In this document: piece after piece, positions 36,010-55,486 of the stretch
How the letters are laid out: every line of letters begins with the position of its first letter
Position numbering within the stretch: the first letter of the stretch is position 1
Assembly (NCBI GenBank): GCA_030142905.1
Contig: JASJOG010000052.1
Coordinates: 1-64,000 of the forward strand
Direction: 5' to 3'
DNA length: 64,000 bases
Source: Heliopora coerulea
Lineage: Eukaryota > Cnidaria > Anthozoa > Scleralcyonacea > Helioporidae
Position numbers and translations under genes: made by a program
The notes under the pieces: model-generated
Database searches by the model: none
Seen by the model: the letters and a program-made list of their open reading frames with translations, nothing else
Told to the model about the DNA's origin: nothing

Positions 36010-38785
36010 GAGAATGTCAAAATTTAGTGGAGGAAAAATGTCCCTCGGCAGCTCTAAAATTATCTGTTCTTGTCTAAATCTTCATTACCCTCTCCTCTTT
36101 TTGGTAATAATTCTAAGGGTCAGAGTTTTTGGATGATTCGAAAATTTCGAATTTTCAGATAATCTAAAAATACATGCTCATCTCGTCTCCAGTGAAACTT
36201 TTCCCGAGCCTGATGAAGAAAGTGTGTTGACTTGTTAGAGAATGTTTGGTCTCGCTACATAGCCAAATAGATTTTCAAGAAGAGTACTGATGACAGACTA
36301 ATAGCAACGAAAAGATATAGATCGATTTTTACACATGATAACCCACGCTTTAACCAGGCTCGTTAATGAATCTCAAGGGTTAAGATAGCCCATCATGAAT
36401 GATCACACAAAAACCACCCACAAAATGTGTTCAACGTGAATGAACATTCAATCACTGCTGTGTTGAGGTAAGTCATGACCCCAAAGAAGCAGGCAAACTC
36501 TGGTCGAAAATGCTAACCTAATTCATGTGAAGCTGTGAAAGACTGTCTTCTCATAGACAGGCAAGTGAATGACAGCCACATTTCATCGACGACGTGTCTC
36601 TATTTTCTGTTTGTTTGGTAGCAACTTAACATTTATCCGAAAATCTAAATAGCAAACATCACGGTTTCTGTTTATATTTCCCGGGAGTTAACGACAAATT
36701 AGACTTGGTGTAATGAGGACTTAACGTAAACATATCACCGTTCTGCGCAAGCCAAGGACAATAAAAGGTTGTACTTTTGGGAACTTGTCCTCACCTGAAT
36801 ATTTTAATGTCAGGATATAGACCCATAGTTCTGTCTACCTTGAGTAATTATACCAGTTATTCCCTGGAAGCATTCTATGCTCCTACTGGGTGATTAATAG
36901 ATTCCATTTTGATGTTGTCTGTTCAGTTACAGACGCACTGATGACGTGATTACGCACCAGGAACACTATTGTGATGTCTTGCTGATCTATCACTGAACTG
37001 AGAACCGCAAAATAGGATTTTTTTCTTCAACAGAAAATATTTTAGAGAAAAGGAGTCTCAAAAAGATCATCGAAAGCTCCCGGGATATTTCCGAGGCATT
37101 GACAAAAGCGAAAACAGATGTCTGACTTATTCAATGATGTGTGCGAAACAATGTAATATCATTGGCTAAAGATATTCGATAGAGAGCTGTGGTTGGTTTA
37201 CAGGAATCACACCACATAATCTATGGGTCTCTGGTCTCTTTCCTAAAATAAATCAAGGGAAATGAGCACAGAATTCAGGTTAATATTCTGGTTACTGCAT
37301 GGACTAAAATAAACAAAACAATATTCCGTTCATACTTTAACTAAAATAGGTCCCACACGTAGGCGTTCTAAGATTCGACAACAAGAGTGATTCTGAAATT
37401 TGCCATTTTCCAGTTCACAAGCCATAGATTAACTCGTCAAAATAGCTGAAATAACTCTTTTTGATTGTCGCGAAAACGTTAATTGTCCTTCTCGTTCAGG
37501 ATGGCTTATGTGATGGTGTAAGCATCAAGAGTTCAAAGAACGGAGGCCAATGGGAGTAACTGTCCCCCAATGGTGAGATAAACATTAAGTCCTAACTAAA
37601 TATTGCATTTTTCCACCAACATAATCATGTTTTCTTTCCAATATTTCGCCTTGGAAATGGCTTTTGGAGTATTTTCGAGGCTCTTGGGTCGAAAAATTCA
37701 CCTTCGTAACATTGAAACAGCTTCTTTTTTTTTTTATTTTTTTGACTTTGCCATCTCTTACCCAAATCCTGTTTGCGCCCCCACGAGAGTTTTTCAATTT
37801 CTCTACTGATGAGTTTTAGATGAAGCGTACTTGTAATCTAATAATCTAATGCAAATGTTGCAAATTGATTGGGTTTGCTTCTCATGTTCAATTGGGTCGC
37901 CAAGTTAAAATAGGATTACAAAAAAAAAAATATATCCAAATAAATAAATAATTAAATAAACAAATAAATAAAGATCAAATGGTCAATAGATATGAAGTAA
38001 AGGCAGAGCGAGACAATTAAGCCGAGTTTTTCAACTAAATGCAATAATCATGCTTAGCTTTTCCTAATAAATTTGACAACCAAACTAACATCAATTATTT
38101 TCTGCTAAAACAATTAGATCGGCCACTTTTAATTTCTATGAGATAGTTGAATCTTTGATGTTTACATATATATACTATCTTTGATATATCTTTGATGTTG
38201 ATGTTGATATTTTCAATGGCAGTTGAAACTTTCTATTTACGTGTCGCCGTTTACGTGTCGCCATGTTCGTTGTGAAACTGAAATTAGAAACATAGGTTCT
38301 GTGTTTGGAATTGAGTCTCTGTGAATGAAATTCAAATTTCATGTGTATGCCAAACACACATGTTCGAGATACACCTGTGGAATGCCAACGTATGAATAAT
38401 CCATGTAATTTTGACATTTGTGAAAAAGTTCTCACGGGACATTTTTATATGTTCATTTTCGAAGATCTGATCACAAGAATGTGTATCAGTAAAGCTCTGT
38501 CTACGCGATGTCATTCCATGTTGTAGACGACCGTTTCTTTTGATGTATCCGATTGACTTCTAACAGTCTTCAAGATGTATTGCTACATAAGCGAGCCAAT
38601 CACAAGCAGGAATTGTGCCCCTGAGACAAACTCGCACACTCTGAGACGAGCAATCATATCGTCAAAAGGACCCTAACTATTGAAACGTGTTGGCTACTCG
38701 ATCGCCATGTGAAACTGTTTTTCCTAGAGTACAATCTGGTTAATATGAACAAACTTAAAACCATGACCATTCGTCATCTTGGCAA
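36010..38785. other. Intergenic, no gene supported
   Basis: Mixed sequence with an AAAT-type simple repeat at about 37,920-37,975. No gene was recognised on either strand. Confidence 0.45.
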
Positions 38786-38789
38786 AGTA

Positions 38790-39120
38790 TAAAGCAAAAC
38801 AGATTCCGAAAAGAAGAGTCATCTTGAAAACCCAAGATTCGAGCTATAATCAAGAGATATAAATTAAACAGTGATATTTCGACTTTATTTCAAAGCCATC
38901 ATCCGACTGAATATTTACAGAAGACAAGCCGTATCCATATAGTATATAGTACCTGTATATATTTTATACACTTCCTGTTGTATATGCTATATAGATACGG
39001 TTTACCTTCTGTGAACATTCAGTCTGATGATGACTTTGAAATAAAGTCGAAATATCACTGTTTGTGTTTGATTTATAGCTCGAATCTTGAGTTTACAGGA
39101 TCTGTTTTGTTTTATGAACA
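38790..39120. mobile_element. Family D hairpin repeat, long copy
   Basis: Inverted TGATATTTCGACTTTATTTC / GAAATAAAGTCGAAATATCA arms enclose a centre with GTATCCATATAG repeats. The ends carry AGATTCCGAAAAGAAGAGTC and its inverse. Other copies: 4,537-4,705, 43,450-43,660 and 51,925-52,165. Confidence 0.8.
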
Positions 39121-39234
39121 AACTTGAAAATAATATCTCATCTCAATTATTTTAACCTGAACAGCAGGTACAAAAACAGCTGAGCAGGACAGGGTATAAT
39201 CACTTACACAGTTGTGCTAGCTGTTTTCAAATCA

Positions 39235-39475
39235 GCCATTTTGTTTCAATCCATACTTACATGTCGGTGATAGTAGATCACCCAGATTTGTGTAGTCTTG
39301 AGGAACACTAGCTGTTGATGAATGACATATCAATGGCCTCAGTGGTGGTCAACTTCAAAGCCGCGTCTTCACTTTCACCCCTGAAGATGACCGCCACTGA
39401 GGCCGTTTGAAAAGTCAGTAAGACAATCTACCAAAACCGACATGCACCGATTCTCCCGGGTTAAAGCCATTTACT
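39235..39475. mobile_element. Family E hairpin repeat, copy 1
   Basis: Inverted halves around GATGACCGCCACTGAGGCC, with outer GATAGTAGATCACCCAG and the flanking CCGATTCTCCCGGGTT. Other copies lie at 46,515-46,745 and 62,193-62,365. Confidence 0.78.
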
Positions 39476-39489
39476 CAAGTCCTTTGTTA

Positions 39490-41365
39490 ATTGGCTAAAG
39501 CAATTATCTTCGTACAGGAACACATGTAAACCGTGTCAAACAGGGTTAGTAATTAGTTATGATTATAGAGTTGTGAAAAACTGGTATATACGTTTTAATT
39601 ATTTGAGACCCAGTGTACCTGTGAAGGATAAGATAAAAGTATATTTCGGGCCAAGACCAATTAAGCCATTCGAAAAAGAACAACAATTACTTATATGCAA
39701 TGTTTCCATTCGCGCGGATACGGCAAACATGTACGGGACAACATGAATCGCAATGGTTAGAAATAACAGGAGTTCTTCCAGATGAACTGATGCGGGACGC
39801 GAACATTGTAACGGCTTGTGGACACGGTTTTAAGAATCAGATCGTGTAGCGACCATCTGCACCGGTTCGAGAGACCGTTCGCAGATGAACAGTGCGAAAA
39901 ACGGCACTGGGAATCGCATATATGGAAACACAAAGGGTGTCCTTCGAATAGAATTTCGTATCTTTATCGTACACGAATCCGTTATCCGTAGAAATGGAAA
40001 CGAAGCGTTAGACTTCCAGATTCGCGTCTCACACAAATTGGCGTTTATGTCGAAATTCTCTGTAACTAACGAAAACTTGATCATGATTTTAGTGTCACTG
40101 GGGCCAGCGACAAGGACGAATTTAAGTTCACATTGAAATTCCTATTCTGTAGTCTCAACTTAATTTTTTATACTTTCCCGATTTCGCACCTCTCCCCATG
40201 ACAGGTAAAATTGTCTGGCGTAAGCCAGAGAAAGATAATAATAAGAGTCGGATTCTGAGTTCAGGAATGAAAAGAGTTAAGGAATTCCTTCGTGAGTCAG
40301 GGTTGACTGGGATAACACGTCCGACCGGGCTGAAATTCTTCACGAAATTAACCTTTTAATCTTTGATTAATCCAAATCATGTGTACAGCTGATATCAAAG
40401 AAGTACAAATTAAAACAAACTTCGTAGTCAGTCAGTCAATGATATAAAAATAAAATACTGCGTAGACATTGTTAAATAAGGTAAAAAGTTCAAAGGTTGG
40501 TAACTGCCGTAACTGATCTCAAAGAAATTAAACGCTTCGAGCAAAGGCTCTCAAAATCGCGCACATAGAGGTGCTACGTTGACACTTACAAGTGCTATGG
40601 CACTTATATCAAAAATGAAAAAGGCCAGGGCGCTAAAGAAATATTCTGGACAGTACACTTTAAGTACTAATTTTCGAGTTGGTGGTTATTGTCTTCGCCG
40701 GAAGGCATAACGGTTACCCGATGGCACTTTGAAAGCGCGGAAGGCGGCCAACGAAATCATTTTACTAGCAAACTGGTGTTTTATTCTCGTGTCGGCTTCG
40801 CTGATTTTACAATGGGAGCTAGGTAGATGACATTCTATCTTTAGGTTAAGCACGCTTTTACCACGCTGTACCAAGTCTGTTCGAAGACCGTTCTCAAACA
40901 TATTACAATCACGCACATTCATTGGGCCGAAAAATGTCAGGTACCCGAAGATTTTAATTAAGCAGATTAGAGAGTTTTATTTTATAAACAAACACAGGTT
41001 GTACAATAAAACATCGTGCGTTTGTTGCTTGTATACAGCAGCTTCAAACCAAGTCTTAACAAGTGATCAAACAAACAAAACCAACAACCTGTTGAACCTT
41101 TGTTATTCATTGTTTCGGGGCAGGTCACGCGACAAGGGGCGAGTTCCGCCTATTTATAATATACACGTGTTTCTGAAGAAAACAATTTTCAGTCAGTTTC
41201 CCAATCAATAATCCTTCGAAGCCAAACAGGATGTGTCCTCTGATGTCCGTTTGAACAGTTCATATCCATATTCTAGACAGTACAATTTAAAAATTCGTTC
41301 ATATTATACCCATTACTTCTTCTGCACGAAAACAGTTCTAGAAGATTCGATGTTTTTTTTTTAAA
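39490..41365. other. Intergenic, with one family A repeat
   Basis: No gene supported. A family A hairpin half lies at about 40,440-40,575 (ACTGCGTAGACA, AAGGTAAAAAGTTC, AACTGATCTCAAAG). Confidence 0.45.
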
Positions 41366-41369
41366 AATC

Positions 41370-41625
41370 AATTAATATTATCGCTAAAATTAATGATATT
41401 TTTTCAAGAAGCCAAAATATTGCGATCAAACGACTGCCAGTGTTATTAAATATTTTGAAACAACGGAAAGGAGAAATGCAATCACCAATTACCAATCAGT
41501 TAATATTATCGCTAAAACTGATAATATTTTTTTCAAGAAGCCAAAATATTGTTGTCAAATGACCGTCAGTGTAATTAAATATTTTGAAATCACGTAAAGG
41601 AGAGATGCAGTCAGCAATTCTTGAA
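41370..41625 (+). repeat. Tandem duplication, 128-bp unit, two copies
   Basis: TAATATTATCGCTAAAA starts at 41,373 and 41,501; the units share TTTTCAAGAAGCCAAAATAT and TTAAATATTTTGAAA downstream in the same order. Confidence 0.85.
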
Positions 41626-41697
41626 CACAATTTCGATCAATTAGTTTTAATTAGTTTTGTCGTTCTAGTTTAACAATTTAGCTTTCGTTCCTTTAAT

Positions 41698-41943
41698 GTC
41701 TGGTTCTCATACAAACGCAAAGATTGTGCGACAGTCGTACGATAGGAAGTTTTTTAGTCGTGCGATTATCTTACGATTATGAGAACATACAGTAGCAGTC
41801 GCAGTTATCGTGGAGATCATGGCAGTCATGGGACATGAGTCCTGGCAGGAGGTTTGGAGTCTACTTTCAAGCCTAGTTCTCATATAATCATGACAATCGT
41901 GTGACTATCGCACGGTCTTCGCGATTATATGAGAACCAGGCTT
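41698..41943. mobile_element. Pair of small inverted-repeat elements (GGTTCTCAT termini)
   Basis: Two adjacent units run from TGGTTCTCAT to ATGAGAAC: 41,698-41,791 and about 41,872-41,943. Both enclose GCGATTAT/CGTGCGATT-type sequence. They look like short MITEs of one family. Confidence 0.6.
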
Positions 41944-42429
41944 AATCAAATAAAGAAGGCAACATGTCTGGAATAAGATGGTTTGACACAAAAGTTACAT
42001 ACGGTCGATGTGTTTTTGACTATCACTTTTCTCCGCCAGGAACCAAAACTCCCCTTTAGCGAGTGAATCAGTCGTCTGCCATCAACCAAAACTGTCTGGC
42101 TTAGTGAGAGTAAATTAATAGAAGACTAATCTCGTAGGAAGGTATTAATCGTTTGGAATAAATAGAAATTAACTCATAAGGAATATTCTTGTTCACATTA
42201 CTAGTCACGACGGCAATATTTACAAAATCAGGTCGAGCCCATGTCATTCAAACAAAAAGTTAATGATAAAGTGCAGTCAGTGATATAAAAATAGGTTACA
42301 GCGTGGACAGTGTTAAATAATGTAAAAAGTTCAAAGGTTTGCAACTGCTGTGACTGATCGTAAAAAATTCTAACGTTCCGAGCTCAGGCTCTTCGTCAGA
42401 TGGCGAAACTTGTTCGTGAAAATATTTCA

Positions 42430-42735
42430 TGAGAATTATTGCAAATCCATATGTCACACGAAAACTCCACATGTAAAAGCAATTTTTACATGTGAATATT
42501 CCATTTCATATGTGAAATACCTGTCTCGTACACCAAGCTTTCACATGTGAAATTTTGAACCAGTTCATTTCACATGTGAAATTTTGAACCAGTTCATTTC
42601 ACATGTGAATTGGATATATCATGTGAAAACGCTCGCATTTCATATGTGAAATAAAAATTACATCATTAGTATGTGAATATGTCCCAATTCCATACGTTTT
42701 TCACATGTGAAGTAGCATGTGAAATTTTCGTAAGG
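42430..42735. repeat. Cluster of TTCACATGTGAA palindromes
   Basis: The 12-bp perfect palindrome and close variants recur at about 42,541, 42,570, 42,599 and 42,711. A 29-bp direct duplication with AAATTTTGAACCAG lies at about 42,545-42,605. A weaker patch of the same vocabulary lies at 48,980-49,100. A family A half lies just upstream at 42,285-42,415. Confidence 0.8.
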
Positions 42736-42914
42736 CTAATGTACAGTATAATGTATCGTCAATTCATCATTTCGCTAAAGAGATGAGACAATAAAAGTCT
42801 ACATGGACGTTAAGTTGTGAGATTTTTCATTCACATGCATACAGATCGTTTAAATTCTCGGCAAACAGTATCACATGGATCGTATGATAGTGAACTCAAA
42901 GATGCAGTCTATGT

Positions 42915-43270
42915 TTTGGAAGTGAGAGCTTAGATGTATCTTGAGATAGATAAACGATCGTCAAACTCTATAGTCAGAACTCGTTTTTCTGAGTATAAAG
43001 CTTGACGATCGTTCATCTATCTCAAGATATATCCAAGCTCTCACTTCCAAAACATAAACTGCATCAGTCATTATTAATATATAGTGGCTTCCACTTAGGT
43101 CGCACATATATGTCGAACTTGCACCTTAGCTCACCATCTGAATCTTGGTAGGTCAATGGTTAGAGCGTCTCACCGGTCATCAGAAGGTTGCGGGTTCGAT
43201 CTCCGTCTGGGGCTCAGAAATCGTTTTTCTGAGCACAGAGCTTGACGATCATTCACGTATCTCATGAACT
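42915..43270 (+). mobile_element. SINE-2 copy attached to a foldback duplication
   Basis: An inverted repeat (42,915-43,070: GTTTTGGAAGTGAGAGCTTA and its inverse) is followed by a plus-strand SINE-2 with TGGTAGGTCAATGGTTAGAG and B-box GGGTTCGATCTCC at about 43,150-43,205. The same flanks occur around the 17.9-kb copy. Confidence 0.7.
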
Positions 43271-43449
43271 CAAAGAGTGAATGAAACTAAACATCAAAGC
43301 TACGAGTTCATTTCACCACAATTCAAACTGAACACTGGTGGATTAAAAAATGAAGTTAATTGTATTATCTATAAGAAACGTAACTAAAATTTTTGGGATT
43401 ACTCTCTGAATCTCAAACGATATCTGATAACCCGAAAAATGATGTCATC

Positions 43450-43660
43450 CTTTAAACTGAAGATTCGAGTTGTATAAGAGTCATGTCATTACGGTTCATG
43501 CAAATATATAAATACCTAGGTATGTTTATGTAAAGTCACTTGGTCTGAAGATGATTTTGCAATAAAATCGAAATATCACCATTTCACCTTCTGTCTCGTC
43601 TCGTATATTACTCGAATTTTGAGTTTAAAAGATGACATTTTTCACAATATGTTCTATCTT
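43450..43660 (+). mobile_element. Family D hairpin repeat copy
   Basis: Contains GGTCTGAAGATGATTTTGCA followed by ATAAAATCGAAATATCACC and the family D right end. One arm is diverged. Confidence 0.7.
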
Positions 43661-43983
43661 TTACTTTTTAAAGCTGTCGGCTGGTCGTGGGTATCACATA
43701 AGCGTTGTGAAATCTCTGAACAGTACTACAAGCACTAAAGAGATGACAAACATCTCATGTTTTACGATTTTTGTTCCCTTCCTTCGTAACAGTTTTAAAA
43801 CTTCTACAGAACTTAGATAACAGAATGATACAAATGCAATCCTACATCCCTGCCATAATTCCAATCCTTGTTGACCATTTGTCAGTGATCTCATTCCCAA
43901 AAAGCAGGTGCTCGATTCATAAGGCAAACAGAAAGCTATCCGTAAGAGTAAGCAAATCTGCTAAAGACAAGACAGTTTAGACT

Positions 43984-50619
<6,636 letters not shown>

Positions 50620-50861
50620 CTATGAAAGGACGTTTTGATCAAATGGACCAATTCAATTTCCTCAGTCTGTAAACTATCAAGACGCGTTGAAAATTAGAAA
50701 CGGCACCAGTCTTGGTAACGTTTGTCGTCTGATATATAAAAGATATCGTATTTTTTAAAATAGTGATTTTAAAATCTCACAACTGAATAAATGAACAGCG
50801 TCAAACGAAATGTAGGTTTTTTACGTCGTAGTACATACGATATACACAGCGGGTATAATGT

Positions 50862-51136
50862 TAGGCCTTGTTCACACTTGAACATACACTGTAAGCATTA
50901 GGACAAAACAAAAGGCAAAACAAAGGAATGAAGTCAAGCCTGCGACACAAGGATCGTCGTAAGCATTAAGCATAAGATCATAGTCCTAGCAAAAGCCAAG
51001 AGCCGTACAAAAGACGAAACAAAGAAATGTTCTTGTGGTTTTGTCTTCGCAAACCCCAGAGGAGATATCATGCTTTGCTTCCATACTGATCTTATCCTGA
51101 TGTATCCGTATGTCGCTAGTGTAAACCAAGCTTTAA
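50862..51136 (+). mobile_element. Family F MITE, copy 1 (Harbinger-like?)
   Basis: Ends AGGCCTTGTTCACAC and GTGTAAACCAAGCTT are inverted. It shares nearly its whole length with 54,668-54,928 (AGGACAAAACAAAAGGCAAA, GAATGAAGTCAAGCCTGCGA). A TTA-like flank on the left and TTTA on the right hint at a 3-bp duplication as in PIF/Harbinger elements, but this is weak. Confidence 0.75.
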
Positions 51137-51464
51137 ATAAGAAGATGAGCGTGCGTTTTCTCACTTTCCTCCATTCTGGAACGGATTAAGTCCCATTTAT
51201 ACAAAGCACAATTTCTGCTTAATATATCCCGGATACATCGTAGAAAGGGGATTTGTAGTATTTTTTTTAAAAGAAAATTGTTCGACGAAAGTCCTAACAC
51301 GGAACAAATGTACTGTACTTGTAAGTGTACTTGTATGCAAGGGTTTTTTAAAGAAAAATTAAGAACTGCACACAGTCCTTGTCCTCGAAACTGATAAACT
51401 GTGGCATTTTATGGGTAAAGAAATTAATAAATGACACCAAACACTGAATTGTATTTCTCAAACT

Positions 51465-51870
51465 CGTTAATAATTCATGAGTATTTCGTCCAATCAGACG
51501 CGCTGAATGGCACCACGTGAGCGAAATTGAAATACCACGGAAATACTGGGCAGAGGACTTGAACTGTTTTTTTCCAGTCCTTGAACTGTAAATAATAGTT
51601 CAAGTCCTTGGACTTAAAATATAATTTCACACAATCTGTTTATTCATCGATACACTCATTACTAATACACTAATTCGTTGTGCCAATACACTAGTTGATT
51701 CTGAGAAGTCATTCAAAGACCTCCAATTTGGACTAGACCGGGTTTTCAAGTACTCGGAATTCGTTCCAATCCTTGGCTTCGCCTCGAATTAGAACGATGT
51801 CCTCGTACTTGAAAACCCAGTCTAGTCCTCATTATCGGCCTTTAAATATTACCTCATCCCATCTAGTCCC
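51465..51870. repeat. Foldback repeat with GGCTTCGCCTCG centre
   Basis: Inverted arms around CTTGGCTTCGCCTCGAATT (51,772-51,790): TAGACCGGGTTTTCAAGTAC and its near inverse. Its opening AACTCGTTAATAATTCATGA is shared with family C and with 52,325. Confidence 0.65.
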
Positions 51871-51924
51871 AAAAAGTGGCTGTTTCTACCGTTTCCAAAA
51901 ACCTTGACCAGCCAACAATTTCAT

Positions 51925-52165
51925 AATTCATAAGATAAAACATATTCCGAAGAATAACGTCATCTTGAAAATTCAAGATATGAGTCAATAACAAGACGAA
52001 ACTTTTGTTGATACTTTGATACTCACTTTGTCACTCGAAATGACATTGAAATAAAGTCGAAGTGTCACATGCAGTTAGGATAACTTCGAAATAAAGGCGA
52101 AATATCACAGTTTCAACAAACGTTTCGTTTTGTTATTGACTCATATCTTGAGTTAGCATATTCCT
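51925..52165. mobile_element. Family D hairpin repeat copy
   Basis: Left end ATAAAACATATTCCGAAGAA, centre with GAAATAAAGTCGAAGTGTCA and GAAATAAAGGCGAAATATCA, right end TATTGACTCATATCTTGAG. Confidence 0.75.
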
Positions 52166-52319
52166 CGCACGTGAGTAGTGTTTTTTAGCGCAATCTAATC
52201 GGTTTTTCTATCTCGGAATATCCTGCATTATTCGCCTCCGAGCAAAACAAGATGGCGTCCAGTTTTGTTCCTGTTACGGAAGAATAATTTTTTTTAACAA
52301 ACGAAGCCGCTGTGCAAGA

Positions 52320-52640
52320 CAATTCTCAAACTCATTAATAATTCACGAAGAAAAAACAAAAGAAATACATAATTAACCCGTATTTAGAAATCGGAGGAAG
52401 ATTACAGCTGAATTTTTCCAACTTTCGGCTGGATTTTTGCCTAAAATACTGGTTCGTTTGAGAAGTAATTTAAAACACTCGTTTAGTGTTCTTCCTCCGA
52501 TTTCTAGATACCTCGAAACTCGTTAAAAAAAGCTCGGCTTCGCCTCGTTTTTCAACTCGTTTCTCGGTATCTAGAAATCGGAGGAAGAACACCCACTCGT
52601 ACTTGAAATATTACTTCTAATACAGCAACGAAATTTGGCA
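52320..52640. repeat. Foldback repeat with GGCTTCGCCTCG centre, copy 2
   Basis: Arms GTGTTCTTCCTCCGATTTCT and AGAAATCGGAGGAAGAACAC are exact inverses around a centre CTCGGCTTCGCCTCG. The outer AACTCATTAATAATTCACGA start is as in family C. Confidence 0.8.
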
Positions 52641-53033
52641 ATAAATTATTCAATTATGTATTTCTTTTACTTTTTAGCAATAAAAGCACTCAGGATATGT
52701 TCAAAATTTTTGTCGACAAATGATAACTTGTCGACAAGCCGTCGTTCCGTAAAAATGTTTTGAAAATTTAAAAAAATATTCATGTGAAAACACGTATGCG
52801 AGGTATATGTCAAAACAATTATTCACCTCAATGTCGGTGAACAGCATAGATACGTACCTCCACTTCAGTGAATATACGGAAACGATAGAAGATAAATCTA
52901 CCATTTCCGTATCTCATAGTTGGATTACCTGTAACTTTTATAGTATTTAGGTTATATGGGGCTAAACAAATGTCCTATTACTGCTTCCATTCCATGATCA
53001 TTTGCATAAATAAGTTCAAAATTACATAATATA

Positions 53034-54468
53034 CAGTGGGTGGGCAAAAAAAAGTTGCCATCCACCAAAATGTAAGTTTCTTTGATGTATAAAGATTCTG
53101 AGTGAAAAAAACCTGGAATAACAGGAGGTATGCGATACCTGTCATTTATTACCACTTCGTGCGCATAAATTTTTCGCGTATAGTATGAAAATCTTGTACC
53201 ATAAGCATTGCAAGCTAAATTACGGTGTAACAGTTGTTAGATGAGAAAGTTAGATCATTGTGCAAATTTCCAAGTTACGGAGCCGCTGAATTACAACGAA
53301 TATGAACACAAGAAAGCAAATTCAAGACGAAAAGGCAAAGAAAAAAGTCGGAAGAAACCATGAAATACTTGGCATGCTAAAGGCTGGAGTCAGTGCTCAC
53401 CAAATTGGAAAAGAGTTTGGTCTCAGTTACTCAGGAGCAAAGAAGCTTTGTTCCAAGATAAAAACAAGTTGGAATTGCCATCATACTCCTGGTTCAGGAC
53501 GAAAGCGCGAGACCAGTGATCGAAGTGACCGATGCATAGTCAAGCATTCTAAAATAGGGACCCCAACCAAGAAACAGCTGGCTAATGAATTAGAAGCTCA
53601 TATTGGAGTAAAAGTTTCCACCTCAACTATTCAGCGACGTCTTAGAGAAAAGCGAATACACTGGAGAAAAAAGTCTAAGAAAGCATTCGTGAGTGAGAAG
53701 AATCGCAAAGAGCGCTTAACATTCGCTCGTGGACATGTCCATTGGGATATTGATCAGTAGAAAAGTGTTGTTTGGACTGATGAGTCACCATTTACTCGGC
53801 AAAACAATTCTTCTCAATATGTTTGGCGGACTGATAAAGAGAAAATGGCAACTCATTCAATGCAAGCACGGTAAAACACCAAAAGTCAATTAACGTGCGG
53901 GATTGTTTTTCCTGGAATGGTGTTGGGGTTTTACATCGAGTTAAAGGAATGACTGGAGAAGTGTATCGCAAGATTTTAATTCATCATCTTGTTCCCTCTG
54001 CTCGTCGATTGTGCCCTAATGGTTTTATATTTCAGCATGATAACGATCCAAAACATACTAGTGGAGTGGTATCGAGATATCTGAAGAATAAGAAAATTAA
54101 TGCGATACAATGGCCAGCGCAATCACCAGATTTGAATCCTATGGAGAATTTATGGGCTGAGCTTAATCGGGCAACGAAAGACCGTAAGCCAAAGAATGGA
54201 GATGAGCTGTTTGACATACTCAAAAGTGCATGGCAGTCATTAACACTAGAATACGTGCATAAGCTCATTGAAAGCATGCAGAGTGGATGCAAGGCGATAA
54301 TGAAATCAAAGGAAATGCGAATAAAATGTTAAACGAGAATGCTGATGCATGCACATGTATAATGTTGTAGTGAACTAAGGAAAATAAAGGTAAAGATGTA
54401 AAATCACTTGTGACAAGAACGATGGAAGCTTTAAAGGCAGATGGCCACTTTTTTTTGAACACCCCCTG
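53034..54468 (+). mobile_element. Tc1/mariner element, full length, transposase broken
   Basis: 1,435 bp with inverted ends CAGTGGGTGGGCAAAAAAAA and CAGGGGGTGTTCAAAAAAAA, flanked by TA on both sides (53,032-53,033 and 54,469-54,470). Poly-A blocks and GCCATC follow each terminus. Carries one transposase frame in three pieces (see the pseudogene entry). Confidence 0.93.
53302..54332 (+). pseudogene. Tc1/mariner DD34E transposase, disrupted
   Basis: The N-terminal part (53,302-53,760) has a paired-like helix-turn-helix (LKAGVSAHQIGKEFGLSYSG) and the start of the catalytic core. A TAG at 53,758-53,760 is followed in frame by VVWTDESPF, which holds the first catalytic Asp. A shift near 53,870-53,895 leads to the last part, with FQHDNDPKHTS (second Asp) and SPDLNPMENLW (Glu); 34 residues separate these two, so it is DD34E. 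The catalytic residues survive, but the premature stop and the frameshift make it inactive unless corrected. Cut-and-paste transposition into TA is the family activity. Confidence 0.9.
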
Positions 54469-54667
54469 TAGAACTGCACATTAGTGTTGTAAGAACTGCA
54501 CATTTTGTGTAAAACTGCACGTTAAAAAAAACCTTGCTTGTACATTAATCATAAGTATTCGTGTGTGGCCAGTCTGTAGTATTAGTAAACCCTTTCTTTT
54601 CCATGATTAGTTCTGCACCCTTTGTAGAAGAACGGACTGTAAATTCCCGTAGGTCAACAAAGGGTTT

Positions 54668-54928
54668 AGCCTGGTTCACACTTGAACATAAAAAATAAGG
54701 ACAAAACAAAAGGCAAAACAAAGGAATGAAGTCAAGCCTGCGACATAAGGATCGTCGTAATCATAAGCATAAGATCATAGTCCAAGCATAAGTCAAGAAC
54801 AGAATAAAAGACAAAACAAAGAAAAGTTTTTGTTGTTTTATCTTCGCACGTTCCAGGGGAGATGTCATGCTTTGTTTTCTTATTGATTTGGTCCTTATGC
54901 TTATGCAGCTCGTGTGAACCAGGCTTTA
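54668..54928 (+). mobile_element. Family F MITE, copy 2
   Basis: Inverted ends AGCCTGGTTCACAC and GTGTGAACCAGGCT are perfect here, flanked by TTTA on the right and TTT(A) on the left. The interior matches 50,862-51,136. Confidence 0.8.
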
Positions 54929-55160
54929 ATCTCCTGGTCTATAGCAAAATTTTATGCAGGTTAACAACAGGTTAACAACTGGTTAACAACAGCCTGTGCA
55001 ACATCGATAACTTTCAGTCCCTTTGAGGGGATTTTGGGATTAGATCTCTCCTTGACAACAACAGAAACGGAAGAAGTCATAGCATTACTAATTATAATAA
55101 TACATTGAACTCCTTCCAAGACGGACACCTTCGGGACCGTTCTTACTGTCCGTCTTATAC

Positions 55161-55486
55161 AGGGCGTCCCAAAAAAACCGAAAACTATTGAAATCACCAA
55201 TAACAATTTAATTGTTAGAATTTGAATGCCTTAGCACTCTGTTGGTCCCCACGAGTGCATAAATGATTGATATAAGTAATTTTATACATTCTGTTAAAAT
55301 TTTATAATTTGCTTTAAATTCCCACGGGCAAAAAATCGCGCACTTTACAAGGCGATTTTCTTACCTAAATTTTAATATATGCACCTTGTCAATATTTTAC
55401 GCATCATACGTTCAGCTTTTTCTTAGGGCATTCAAATTTTAACAATAAGTGATTTCAATAGTTTTTGGGTTTTTTGGGACACCCTG
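55161..55486. mobile_element. mariner-type MITE, 326 bp, inside the Tigger-like element
   Basis: Inverted ends of about 60-70 bp starting CAGGGCGTCCCAAAAAAACC and CAGGGTGTCCCAAAAAACCC, with TA at 55,159-55,160 and 55,487-55,488. No open frame. Confidence 0.9.

Noticed and set aside
43148..43218. Apparent tRNA gene with good A- and B-boxes
   Set aside because: Repeated with the same flanks at 17.9 kb and 63.8 kb; called SINE-2.
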